From RYN-230 sp963813975 (GTDB lineage Bacteria; Actinomycetota; Actinomycetes; Streptosporangiales; Streptosporangiaceae), in contig CAWFAP010000008.1 in assembly GCA_963813975.1 (NCBI GenBank), forward strand, positions 62,001 through 126,000: DNA of 64,000 nucleotides. The letters are read 5' to 3'. Both the position numbers and the translations under genes were made by a program. The notes beneath the pieces were generated by a model that saw only the letters and a list, made by a program, of their open reading frames with translations, was not told where the DNA came from and did no database searches. Below are positions 9,199 to 17,318 of the stretch, one piece after another. Positions within the stretch are counted from its first letter, which is position 1. Every line of letters begins with the position of its first letter.

Positions 9199-9543
9199 GT
9201 GTCTTAAGTTGTCTGACCTGGGCTTTCGCGCCCGCAGGCGGCCAGCTCAGGTCTGCACAGCGGTCCGACGGGTCCGCTCTGGGCCTTCGAGAGCTTACCG
9301 CACTCCGCGAGCCCTCCATCCTGCCCCAGGCTCCAACCCGTCCCTCCGCACCATCCAGGGCTACACCGACGACGGTGCACCGAGGTGGCCCACCGGTTGG
9401 AAACCCGAGCGTCGCTCACCCGCTAGGCGGCACCGCCGACGAACGCGTCCGCGACGCCCTTCCGCGCCTGTCCGCCGCCCGGATCGCACCCCAGGAACCG
9501 GACCCCGGCATCCAGATCGGGAGCTGCTGGTCTCCTCTGCCCG
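9199..9543. other. Intergenic region next to the tRNA
   Basis: No supported gene on either strand. The first bases downstream of the tRNA acceptor stem may contain its promoter on the minus strand, but no convincing -35/-10 pair was found. Confidence 0.4.
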
Positions 9544-9630
9544 TCATGGCGCCTGATGTGCGCCGGTCATCAACGCCTCCTCCAGGTTCGGGACGGCCAT
9601 GACCATCTGGGTGAGGCAGGGCGAGGGCAT
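9544..9630 (-). pseudogene. 28-codon remnant, probably the fused start and end of a VOC-type gene
   Basis: An ATG at 9628-9630, with GAAGGGA 11 bp upstream, opens MPSPCLTQMVMAVPNLEEA, a typical VOC-domain first strand. It then ends LMTGAHQAP. The same Met-Thr-Gly-Ala-His ending closes the dioxygenase gene at 10623 (AAMMTGAHSAG). The simplest reading is a second, related gene from which everything but its first and last codons has been deleted. It overlaps the 3' end of the amidohydrolase frame. Confidence 0.4.
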
Positions 9631-10610
9631 GGCGTAGTCCCTTCTTCGCGTGACCGGCTGCGGCTGAGCAGCCGGCAGGCATTGCGCGTCGTCAGGGCGC
9701 GCCACGTGTCGCCGTGGGGCTGGCCTGCAAAGTCGAGGGAGGCGGCCTGCTGCCCGACGCCAGCAGCCGGGGTCCAGCAATAGTCGCTGCCGTACAGCAG
9801 CCGTTCGGATCCGAACGCGTCGACCAGCGCCGGCACCTGGCGCGGAAACGGGGTGCCGGCCATGTCGAACCACAGCCGGGCCACCTGCTCCGGCACGCTC
9901 GGTTCGTCGCGGGCCGCCCCGGCCAGTGCCCTGCGGAACAGCTCCATGCGGTCGGCCAGCAACGGGAGCGTCCCGCCGCCGTGGGTGAAGACCCATTCGA
10001 TGTCCGGGTAGCGGGACAGCGTGCCGGAGAACACCAGGTTGCTGACCGCGCGAGTGGAATCGAAGATGAACTCCAGCATCGGCCGAGGCCGGCCAAGCGA
10101 CACCTCCTCCGCGCGTGGCGGCGAGGTGGGATAGGCGAACACCACCGTGTGCCGCCGGTTCAGCTCCTCGTACAGCGGCGCGTACCGGGCGTCGCCGAGA
10201 TAAATCCCGCCGGCGCTGGTCTCCACGGCGACGCCGTCGCTGCCCAGGTCGTCCAGGGCGCAAGCCAGCTCGGCCAGGGAGCCCTCGACGTCGGGCAGCG
10301 GCAGCGACGCAAAGTGACCGAAACGGTCCGGATGGGCGCGGGCCACCGCCGCCCCCGCGTCGTTGACGTGCCTGGTCAGCTCGCGGGCCGCCTGGTCGTC
10401 TCCGAAGTGGATGCCCGGCGAGGAGATCGACAGGATCGACCTGGCCACGCCCCACTGATCCATCAACTGCAGGTGCTGCCCCGCCGACCAGGACGGCCAG
10501 CCGGGCATCCCGTCGGGATGCTCGTGGCCGGCCGCGCGGGCCGCGGACACGTAGGCGTCGGTGAGGAAGTGTGCGTGGACGTCGACCAGCGGCGTGGGCG
10601 CGCCCGTCAT
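9570..10610 (-). CDS. Amidohydrolase, ACMSD/6-methylsalicylate decarboxylase type
   Basis: The 346-residue frame starts at an ATG at 10610 (MTGAPTPLVDVHAHFLTDAY). Metal-binding features of the ACMSD-like amidohydrolases are present: His-x-His in VDVHAHF, a His in FTHGGGTLPLLADR, and an Asp in LLYGSDYCW. These enzymes decarboxylate or hydrolyse aromatic-derived acids, consistent with the ring-cleavage genes upstream. The last 30 or so residues (after NACRLLSRSR) look non-native and overlap a VOC remnant, so the true stop may have been lost. It follows the dioxygenase gene by 12 bp in the same operon. Confidence 0.75.
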   Translation of the reverse strand: MTGAPTPLVDVHAHFLTDAYVSAARAAGHEHPDGMPGWPSWSAGQHLQLMDQWGVARSILSISSPGIHFGDDQAARELTRHVNDAGAAVARAHPDRFGHFASLPLPDVEGSLAELACALDDLGSDGVAVETSAGGIYLGDARYAPLYEELNRRHTVVFAYPTSPPRAEEVSLGRPRPMLEFIFDSTRAVSNLVFSGTLSRYPDIEWVFTHGGGTLPLLADRMELFRRALAGAARDEPSVPEQVARLWFDMAGTPFPRQVPALVDAFGSERLLYGSDYCWTPAAGVGQQAASLDFAGQPHGDTWRALTTRNACRLLSRSRSREEGTTPCPRPASPRWSWPSRTWRRR

Positions 10611-10622
10611 GCGTGGCTGTGG

Positions 10623-11546
10623 TTAACCAGCACTGTGGGCGCCGGTCATCATGGCGGCGAGGTCCTCGGGGTGCAGGAACGACGGCGGCGGGGGCGGCCC
10701 CCAGGAGAACAGGCCCTGGGCCCCTTGCAGGTCCTGCGGCGTCCACAGCTGGTCATCGACGATGCAGTCCATATCGCTGTAGTACTCACTGAAGTTGCCG
10801 GCCGGGTCCTTCAGGTACCAGAAGAAGTTCGAGCCGCCGTAATGCCGGCCCAGTCCCCAGATGTGCCGCTCGGGATGATCTTCGAGCATCGAGGAGGCAC
10901 CCCGGCCCACGTCGTCAACGTCGTCCACCTGCCACGACGTGTGATGCAGGAACGACACGGGGGCGCCGAGAACCAAGACGTTGTGGTGGTCGGTGGAGCA
11001 GCGCATGAATGTGCCGGCCCCCTTGATGTGGTCGGACACCTTGAAGCCGAGCCCGTTGATGAAGAACGCCTGGGTCGCTTCGTAGTCGGTGGAGCCGAGC
11101 ACCGCGTGACCGAGCTTGCGCGGCATGACCCGGTCGGTGCGCTGAACGCCCGGCGCCCGGTCGTTAGAGCGTTCGTAACGTCCGGGTCAGTTGTACGGCG
11201 TCGGCGGAACCTCGTCCTGCTCGAAGCGGCGGGCGACCTCCAGGTAAGCGCGGGTGCCGGTCGCCTTGTCGACCGCGCTGATCCAGCCGGGGCCGCGCTC
11301 GACGCCGATCCCCATCCGCTCCAGGTTGCCCGCCGCCCGGGCCAGGTCGTCGCAGTCGTCCACGCCCACGTGCAGGTCGATCAGCCGCCGGGTCGGCGCA
11401 GGAACGATGCGCAGCTGGCGGCCGGCGTCGCGGGTGGTGAACCAGCCGTTGCCGTCGGGGGCGAGCCCGAACTCGTCGTAGTAGGCGGCGGTCTCTTCGA
11501 CGTTCGGCACGCCCATGGTGATGGACGTGAGGCGGTGCAGGGCCAT
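10623..11546 (-). pseudogene. Two-domain extradiol (meta-cleavage) dioxygenase split by one in-frame TGA
   Basis: The first domain starts at 11546 (MALHRLTSITMGVPNVEETA) and runs to PPTPYN, where a TGA sits at 11187-11189. The same frame then continues for 20 codons (PGRYERSNDRAPGVQRTDRV) into MPRKLGHAVLGSTDY and the catalytic VOC domain. Type I extradiol metal ligands are visible: His in CSTDHHNVL, His in FLHHTSWQVDD, and Glu in PAGNFSEYYSD. Intact family members I recall continue Tyr-Asn-Gly-Pro here, so one Gly (GGA) to TGA change explains the split. The product would open a catechol-type ring using Fe(II). The catalytic domain could still be made separately from the internal ATG at 11126, or by readthrough, but no ribosome site is evident there. 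Confidence 0.8.
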
Positions 11547-11574
11547 CGTCGGCGACCTTCCGGATGAAGCAGGG

Positions 11575-12447
11575 TTAGGCGATGCGCGGCGGGGCGGCGA
11601 CGAAGCGGTGCCGCATCCCGCCGATGGATTCGATGTGACTGGTCAGGATGTCGCCGTCGGCGAGCCACCGCGGCGGGGTACGGCCTAGCCCGACGCCCGA
11701 CGGGGTGCCGGTGAAGATGACGTCGCCGGGGAGCAGCGGCGTGCTGGCCGACAGGTTCGCGATGAGGGCGGGCACGGAGAAGATCAGCTGGCTGGTCCGG
11801 CTGAGCTGGACCGTCTCGCCGTTGATCTCGCATCCGAGCTCGAGGTCGTCAGGGTGGGCGACCTCGTCGAGCGTGACCACCCAGGGGCCGATCGGGCCGA
11901 AGCCCGGCAGCGACTTGCCCATGCTGAACTGGGGCGGTTTGGCGGCCATCTGCAGCACGCGCTCGGAGACGTCCTGGCCCACCGTGTAGCCGGCCACGTG
12001 GTCCAAGGTCTGGTCAACGCCCACGTGGTGGGCGCGACGGCCGATGACGACCACCAGCTCGACCTCCCAGTCAACGTGGCCGCCCTGCGGCATCTCGATG
12101 TCACGGTGCGGGCCGGTAATGCAGCTGGGGAACTTGGTGAACACCGGAGGTTCGCCGGTGGGTACGTCGTAGCCGGACTCAGCGGCGTGGTCGCGGTAAT
12201 TCAGCCCGATCCCGAACACCTGCCGCGGGGCGGGCACGGGCGGCCCGAGGGCCTCGGACCGCAGCGTCACGCCGTCCTGCCACTGGGCGGTCGCCGCCCA
12301 CGTGGTGAAGGCGTCCCAGTCCTCGTAGACGGCTTGCGGGTCGGCGGCGAACTGGCCGCCGCTGTTCTTCTCCACGTCGTAGGCGGTCTCGTGTCCGGCG
12401 TCGCCGGTCACGACGACGAGCCGGCCTTCTAGGTTAGCCACGCGCAT
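11575..12447 (-). CDS. Fumarylacetoacetate hydrolase family protein
   Basis: The frame gives 290 residues from the ATG at 12447 (MRVANLEGRLVVVTGD). The N-terminal DUF2437-like part is followed by the FAH core: IGLNYRDHAAESGYDVP, VFTKFPSCITGP, the metal-binding DWEVELVVVIGRRAHHVG and GYTVGQDVSER, and the end GDVIFTGTPSGVGLG. FAH enzymes in meta-cleavage pathways hydrate, isomerise or decarboxylate the opened-ring acids. It sits between the dioxygenase and monooxygenase genes, as expected. This is one of the few undamaged genes in the cluster. Confidence 0.85.
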   Translation of the reverse strand: MRVANLEGRLVVVTGDAGHETAYDVEKNSGGQFAADPQAVYEDWDAFTTWAATAQWQDGVTLRSEALGPPVPAPRQVFGIGLNYRDHAAESGYDVPTGEPPVFTKFPSCITGPHRDIEMPQGGHVDWEVELVVVIGRRAHHVGVDQTLDHVAGYTVGQDVSERVLQMAAKPPQFSMGKSLPGFGPIGPWVVTLDEVAHPDDLELGCEINGETVQLSRTSQLIFSVPALIANLSASTPLLPGDVIFTGTPSGVGLGRTPPRWLADGDILTSHIESIGGMRHRFVAAPPRIA

Positions 12448-12478
12448 TCAGGTTCTCCAGATCAATGAGAGGCGGGGG

Positions 12479-13702
12479 TCAGACGAGGGGCGTGATGTGA
12501 TCCTCACGTCCCAGCAACGCCTTGCCGTACACCTCATACCCGACCACAGGCAGGATGACCGCGTGGCGGGCGGCGACCGACGAGTCACGCCAGAGGCGCT
12601 GGAGCGGGTTGACGTCGGCGAAACTGGCGGCACCATGAGCCGACAACAGGATGTTGATGGCCCGCACGATGTGATCGATGACCCAGCCGGTATCGGCCCG
12701 GACCCGGGCGCGCGTCAGGAAGTCGGGATACTCGCCGCGCGCCGCGGCCTCGTCGATGTCGGCGGCCGCACGGTAGGCGTGCAGATGGGCGGTGTCGATC
12801 AGCATCGCCGCCTCGGCCAGCTGGAGCTGGAAGGCCACCGAGTCGGCCTGCGCGGTGTAGAAGGTGTACGAGATCGGCTTCTTGGCTGCCTTCTCCCGGA
12901 CCATCTGTAGTGCCGCCCGGCCCATGCCGAGCTGCGGGCCGGCCAGGACCAGGGCCAGGATCGGCACGAACGCCGACTGGTACAGGGCCTCATCTGTGTG
13001 CTCGGTGGCGTAGTGGCCCTCGATGGCCGGCGGGACGGAGACGATCCGGTGGTCCGGGACGAACACGTCCTTCGCGATCATGCAGTTGCTACCGGTTCGA
13101 CCTCATGCCGGCCACGAACCAGGTCTCCTCGTACTCGAGCTCGCGCCGCGGGATCAGGGCCAGCGCCTGATCGACGACCCCGCCCGACTCATCGGTGAGC
13201 GGGATGCCGACTATCGCCCAGGTCGCGTGCCAGGATCCGGAGTTGTAGTACCAGCGGCCGCTGACCTGGTGCCCGCCCTCGACCTTGCGGGTCTCGGCGG
13301 TTGGGGCCAGCACCCCGCAGACGAGCGCGTCGGGGTCCCCGCCCCACACGTCGTCCTGGCCTGCTGCGGGAACGTGCCGGTCATCCAGGCGCAGACGTTG
13401 AGCAGCGTGGCCACCCAGGCGGTGCCGCCGTCGGCCTCGCCGAGCGCCGCGGACACGTCCAGCATGGTGCGCATCGAGGTCTCGTAGCCGCCGTAACGCT
13501 TCGGCGTGGCAATCTTGAGGACGCCGGCGGCGCGGAGCGCCTGGATGACGTCCTCGGCCACGCGGCGATCCTGCTCGCCCTGGGCGGCGTGCTCGCGCAG
13601 CAGCGGCTGAAGTTCCTTGATGCGGGCGACAAGTTCGGTGGCGTCCGGGGTGGAGGCGGTGTCCGGATCAGCGGCGGACGGGTGGTCGGTCACAGCGGAC
13701 AT
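12479..13702 (-). pseudogene. Acyl-CoA-dehydrogenase-fold flavin monooxygenase (HsaA-like), two frameshifts
   Basis: A good start (AAAGGAGACCTGACC before the ATG at 13702) opens MSAVTDHPSAADPD. The product is recognisable in three frames: LQPLLREHAAQGEQDRRVAE to WMTGTFPQQA; then WGGDPDALVCGVLAPTAETR to ETWFVAGMR; then GSNCMIAKDVFVPDHRIV to LLGREDHITPLV. Single-base losses lie near 13360 and near 13095. The family (HsaA, HpaB-like group D) hydroxylates phenolic rings with reduced flavin, and the flavin reductase gene just upstream is its natural partner. As read, the gene cannot give a full enzyme. Confidence 0.75.
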
Positions 13703-13762
13703 GGTCAGGTCTCCTTTGACGGGTCAAGCCGGGTCAAGCCGGATCGGACCGGGCCGGGGTGG

Positions 13763-14213
13763 TCAGCGGGCGCACGCGGCGATCAGGTCGGCGATGGCGG
13801 GGCGGGGCCGCTCGGCGAAGCGCGAGTGAGTCCCAAAGGTCCGATGCGCGTACACCAGCGGCGCCAGGTCCACCCGGCTGCTGGCCGAGCGCACCTGCCC
13901 GAACAACAGCAGATGGTCGCCGGCCTCGACTGTCTGGTGCAGGTCACACACCATCCAGCCCGGCGCGTCCGCTAGGCGCGGCAATCCGTCCTCCGCGAAC
14001 CAGTCGGTGACCGCGAATCGGTCCACCCCGCGGCGGGCGAACAGCACCGCGAGCTCGTCCTGGGACTGGCCGAGGATGTTGACGCCGAACCGGCCGGCCG
14101 CCTGGATCTCCCGCAGCAGCTGCGAGCCGCGGTCAAACGCCACGCTGACCAGCGGCGGATCCAACGACAGGGACGCGAACGAGCTGACCCTCGCCCCGTA
14201 CGCCGGGCCCGGG
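13763..14213 (-). pseudogene. Flavin reductase (HsaB-like), 5'-truncated
   Basis: The sequence ARVSSFASLSLDPPLVSVAF, then FGVNILGQSQDELAVLFARR and DAPGWMVCDLHQTVEAGDHL is the flavin-reductase-like FMN-binding fold that supplies reduced flavin to two-component monooxygenases. The usual first 40 or so residues (the Met-x-Arg-Phe-Pro/Ala-Thr-Gly strand) are missing. The frame upstream enters unrelated sequence that belongs to the anti-sigma-like gene ending at 14245. It precedes the monooxygenase by about 60 bp in the same direction. Confidence 0.7.
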
Positions 14214-14244
14214 CGGTGAGGCCGGCAGGCCGCTAGCCGGGTGG

Positions 14245-14847
14245 CTAGCTGCCGGTGCACTGCGGGCTGGCCTGCACCAGGCCTGCGCCAACCTGGAAAC
14301 TGCCCCGTGGCCCCGGGTAGTGCTGGAAGAGGGCGTCGATCTGCAGGCCGGCTCCGGACGGCAGCGCCGAGGGGTGGATGACCATGGCGTTACGTCCTCC
14401 GGCGGGCGCCGCGACGCTGCTCAGCAGATGCCGTCGCTGGCTCTGGCTACCGCCGCCGGGGTAACCCTGGCACGCCGGGTTCCGCTGGCCGGTGAAGGTG
14501 ACGCTGGCCGGGACGCCGTCGGCGCGGAGCGTGTGCTGGAGCCCGGCCGGGTCGCGCAGCTCGCGGATGGTGACCCGGATACTGCCGTCGGCCTGCCTGG
14601 CTACCGTCCAGGCCGCCAGCTGGGCACGAGGCCCGCCGGCAGGGTGGCTGGCGGGGTGGCTGGCGGGCAGCCCCGCGCTCACGGCGAACGCCACCACGGC
14701 CGCCGCCCCCAGCGCCCCGGCCACCGCGGGGACGCGGCGCCGGGCGCGCACCACGCGGCCCCGGCTGATGATCTGCTCCACCGGCGTGTTCATCGGGACT
14801 TTGTCACGCTGCTCCCGCAGTATCGTGATCAGCTCGTCGTCGTTCAT
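14245..14847 (-). CDS. Membrane protein of anti-sigma/CU044-type, partner of the sigma factor
   Basis: The start is the ATG at 14845-14847 (MNDDELITILREQRDKVPMN), overlapping the sigma factor stop (TGATG). About 200 residues: a cytoplasmic segment of about 45 residues, one membrane helix (VPAVAGALGAAAVVAFAVSAG), then an extracytoplasmic domain with RVTIRELRDPAGLQHTLRA and CQGYPGGG. A short cytoplasmic part, one helix and an outside domain directly after a SigE-type sigma gene fit the anti-sigma-like proteins of such pairs, though no zinc-binding HxxxCxxC motif is present. Confidence 0.7.
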   Translation of the reverse strand: MNDDELITILREQRDKVPMNTPVEQIISRGRVVRARRRVPAVAGALGAAAVVAFAVSAGLPASHPASHPAGGPRAQLAAWTVARQADGSIRVTIRELRDPAGLQHTLRADGVPASVTFTGQRNPACQGYPGGGSQSQRRHLLSSVAAPAGGRNAMVIHPSALPSGAGLQIDALFQHYPGPRGSFQVGAGLVQASPQCTGS

Positions 14848-15355
14848 CACTGGTTCTTCTCCTGCCAGGTAGGGATAAGGTCGCAGCGAAGCGCGGCCAT
14901 CGCGCGGCCTAGGTGAGCCTGGACCGTGCCGGGCGCGATGCCGAGCACTTCCGCGGCGCGGCGGTATCCAAGTCCAGGAACAGCCGCAGCGCTACCACCT
15001 GCCGCTGCCGGGCGGGCAGTCGCAGCAGTGCCGCCATGATCCTGGGATCAACGGAACTGCCGACAGCCCCGTCGGCCGCGGGCCGGTCCGCGACAAGCGC
15101 GAGGTCAGGCACCCGTACCTCCCGGCGACGGCGGCGCCACCGCGAGATACCGGTGTTCAGCGCCGTGCGGACCACCCACGCCGCCGGGACCGGGTGCCTG
15201 CTGACCGTGCGCCATGACGCCCAGGCCCTGGCGAAGGCCTCGTCCACCAGATCCTGCGCCGTGTCCCGGTCGCCAACACTCACCACGACGGCGAACAGGC
15301 ACTCATCCTTGGCTTCGCGGTAAAACTCCGCGAAGTCCAGTCGCTGGGTTCCCAC
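14847..15355 (-). pseudogene. SigE-family ECF sigma factor, frameshifted in region 4
   Basis: MGTQRLDFAEFYREAKDECL opens at 15355. Region 2 is clear (GDRDTAQDLVDEAFARAWAS, VPAAWVVRTALNTGISRWRR) and region 4 begins LRLPARQRQVVALRLFLDLD. One base is missing at about 14965. The other frame then reads AEVLGIAPGTVQAHLGRAMA to EKNQ and stops at 14847-14849, exactly overlapping the downstream gene. As read, the protein ends early (SASRPARSRLT) without its -35-binding helix, so it should not initiate transcription unless the missing base is an assembly error. Confidence 0.75.
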
Positions 15356-15432
15356 ACCCTTTCAACGCGCAGCCCCCGCACGCCGGTTACCTGGCTCGCG
15401 CTACCTCGGTGCTGGACAGTGATCCATGAGGC

Positions 15433-16725
15433 TCAGCCGGCGCGGAGGGCGTCGCGGAAGTCATCGGCGGGGTGCTCCAGGGAGGTGAGCTGGGCGGTCT
15501 CGCGGCGGAAGAACAGGGCGAGCGTCCAGTCGGCCAGCACTCGAGCCTTGTGGCTGAGAGTCGGTACCCAGTACAGGTGGTAGACCCGGTGTGCCAGCCA
15601 GCCGGCGAAGCCGGTGAGCCGGATCCGGTACACCTGCGCCACGCCCTGGTGGTGGCCAAGCCCGGCCACTGACCCGACATAGGCGTGCCGGTACGGCTTG
15701 AGCTGGCCGCCGCGCCCGAAGGCGGCGATGTTACGGGCCAGCACCTTGGCCTGCCGGACCGCGTGCTGCGCGTTCGGCGCGCAGAACTGCCCGGGCCGGC
15801 TCAGGTCCGGCACCGCCGCGATGTCCCCGGCGGCGAACACGCCCGGTACCCCCGTGACGGCCAGGTCCGCGCCAACCCGGATCCGGCCGTCCTTGTCGGC
15901 CGGCAGGCCGCTCGCCGCGCCGAGCGGGCTCGGCCGAACACCGGCCGCCCACACCAGGGTTTCCGCCGCCAGCTCGGTCCCGTCGTCCAGCCGGACCGTG
16001 CCGTCCGCGGCCGAGGCCAGCCGGGTATACAGCCGCACATCGACGCCGCGCCGCCGCAGCGCGCGCAGCGTCCACTGGCCGAGCCGTTCATCAAGCTCGG
16101 GCAAGATCCGGCCGGCCGCCTCGACCAGCACCCAGCGCAGCCCGGCCGCCTCCAGCGCCGGGTAGAACCGCACCGCCTCATCGGCGAGCCCCTGCAGCTC
16201 GGCCAGCGCCTCGACCCCGGCGAACCCGCCGCCGACCACGACGAACGTGAGCGCGGCCGCACGGATAGCAGGGTCGTCCGCCGACGCCGCCACGGCGAGC
16301 TGGCCGAGCACGTGGTTGCGCAGATGCACCGCCTCGCTGACCGTCTTGAACCCGGCACCGTATTCGGCCAGCCCCTCGACCGGCACCACCCGCGACACCG
16401 ACCCGGCCGCCATCACCAGCACGTCATAGCCCAGCACCCGCTCCGGGCCGTCCTCCGGCGCGAACACCGCCCGCCGGCGGGCGTGATCAATGCTGGCGAT
16501 CTTCCCGGTCAGCACCCGGGTGTGCCGCAGCACCCGCGGCAGCGGCGCGATCACGTGCCGCGGCTCGACCGAGCCGCCGGCCGCCTCGGCCAGGAACGGC
16601 TGATAGGTCATGTACCCGCGCGGGTCCACCACGGTCACCGTGGCCTCCCCCCGCCGCAGCAGCCGCTCCAGCCGCCGCGCCGTGTACATTCCGATGTAAC
16701 CGCCACCCACAATCAAGATCTCCAC
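15433..16725 (-). CDS. ndh: Type II NADH dehydrogenase (NDH-2)
   Basis: 430 residues from the ATG at 16725 (MEILIVGGGYIGMYTARRLE). The FAD dinucleotide motif GGGYIG is at residues 7-12 and the NADH motif is VVVGGGFAGVEALAELQGLA. The family signature near the end includes GVFAAGDIA and PNAQHAVRQAKVLARNIAAF. A C-terminal amphipathic segment (LAHRVYHLYWVPTL, then VLADWTLALFF) would attach it to the inner face of the membrane. It passes electrons from NADH to menaquinone without proton pumping. A 16-bp perfect palindrome lies about 60 bp upstream. Confidence 0.9.
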   Translation of the reverse strand: MEILIVGGGYIGMYTARRLERLLRRGEATVTVVDPRGYMTYQPFLAEAAGGSVEPRHVIAPLPRVLRHTRVLTGKIASIDHARRRAVFAPEDGPERVLGYDVLVMAAGSVSRVVPVEGLAEYGAGFKTVSEAVHLRNHVLGQLAVAASADDPAIRAAALTFVVVGGGFAGVEALAELQGLADEAVRFYPALEAAGLRWVLVEAAGRILPELDERLGQWTLRALRRRGVDVRLYTRLASAADGTVRLDDGTELAAETLVWAAGVRPSPLGAASGLPADKDGRIRVGADLAVTGVPGVFAAGDIAAVPDLSRPGQFCAPNAQHAVRQAKVLARNIAAFGRGGQLKPYRHAYVGSVAGLGHHQGVAQVYRIRLTGFAGWLAHRVYHLYWVPTLSHKARVLADWTLALFFRRETAQLTSLEHPADDFRDALRAG

Positions 16726-17294
16726 GATGAGCTCCTCCCGTATCGCTCACCCTCTATGACGTGTGCACGCGGCCGGACGTGACATCACGTCATGTGACGT
16801 GCGGCACTGAGGAAGCCCCGGCCTCCGGGAAGGTCAACGTCACCGCGTACGAGACCTTCGAGCAGGATGATCAGCGTCGCGGCCGCGCTGATGGCACCGG
16901 GCAAGCACGGTCACCGTCCCGCTGATCAACGTCATCGCGGACGGCGACCTGAGCCCTCGCGGCCGACGGCATAGCCGGCTGCGTGACGGTTGCTGCTACA
17001 CGCGGCCAGCGCCGGCGTGACCGGAGGGGACATCGACGCTCGGCCCTGAGGTGGCCCCTCATCTCGGCCATAATGGACGACCCGAAGTAGCCGGAGATAT
17101 CTGGACATCCCCGGACATACCTCCTAGCCGACTCTTGCCACGCCTAATATCCTGGCCATGACGCAGGCTGGCTCGGATGTTCACGGCCGGTCCAACTGAG
17201 GCAGGTGTTGAACTCCGAGAGCAGGGAATGGTTCCCGAGCACGGGCGATCTGAGGCGATCTGACTAGTCACGCGAGGTCTCGACGACGATGACC
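16726..17294. other. Intergenic region upstream of ndh, no supported gene
   Basis: Apart from the palindrome at 16786-16801, I see no gene. A short stretch around 16900 reads like APGKHGTVTVPLINVIADG across two frames and may be a decayed coding remnant. Confidence 0.4.
16786..16801. promoter_or_regulatory. 16-bp perfect palindrome upstream of ndh, candidate operator
   Basis: CACGTCATGTGACGTG has 7-bp perfect arms around TG, 61 bp before the ndh start. Partial copies (ACGTGACATC, GACGTGTGCACG) surround it. This is the size and position of a dimeric repressor site. It is not a match to the Rex consensus (TTGTGAA half-sites). Confidence 0.5.
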
Positions 17295-17318
17295 ATGGCG
17301 ATCAAGGCGCGGCCATGA
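17295..17318 (+). CDS. Seven-codon upstream mini-ORF overlapping the next start
   Basis: ATG GCG ATC AAG GCG CGG CCA TGA: the stop at 17316-17318 overlaps the ATG at 17315 of the secreted protein as ATGA. That gene has no clear Shine-Dalgarno of its own, so coupled translation is possible. Chance cannot be excluded at this length. Confidence 0.25.
   Translation: MAIKARP

Noticed and set aside
11187..11189. Selenocysteine at the in-frame TGA of the dioxygenase
   Set aside because: The position lies in a linker where relatives have Gly, not Cys; no SECIS-like hairpin is seen right after it, and no Sec genes are in the window.
9714..11567. A 617-codon plus-strand gene
   Set aside because: It lies antisense to the clear amidohydrolase and dioxygenase genes and has shadow-frame composition without domains.
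16871..17271. Short minus-strand frames in the region upstream of ndh
   Set aside because: No ribosome sites, no domain features and Arg-rich shadow composition.
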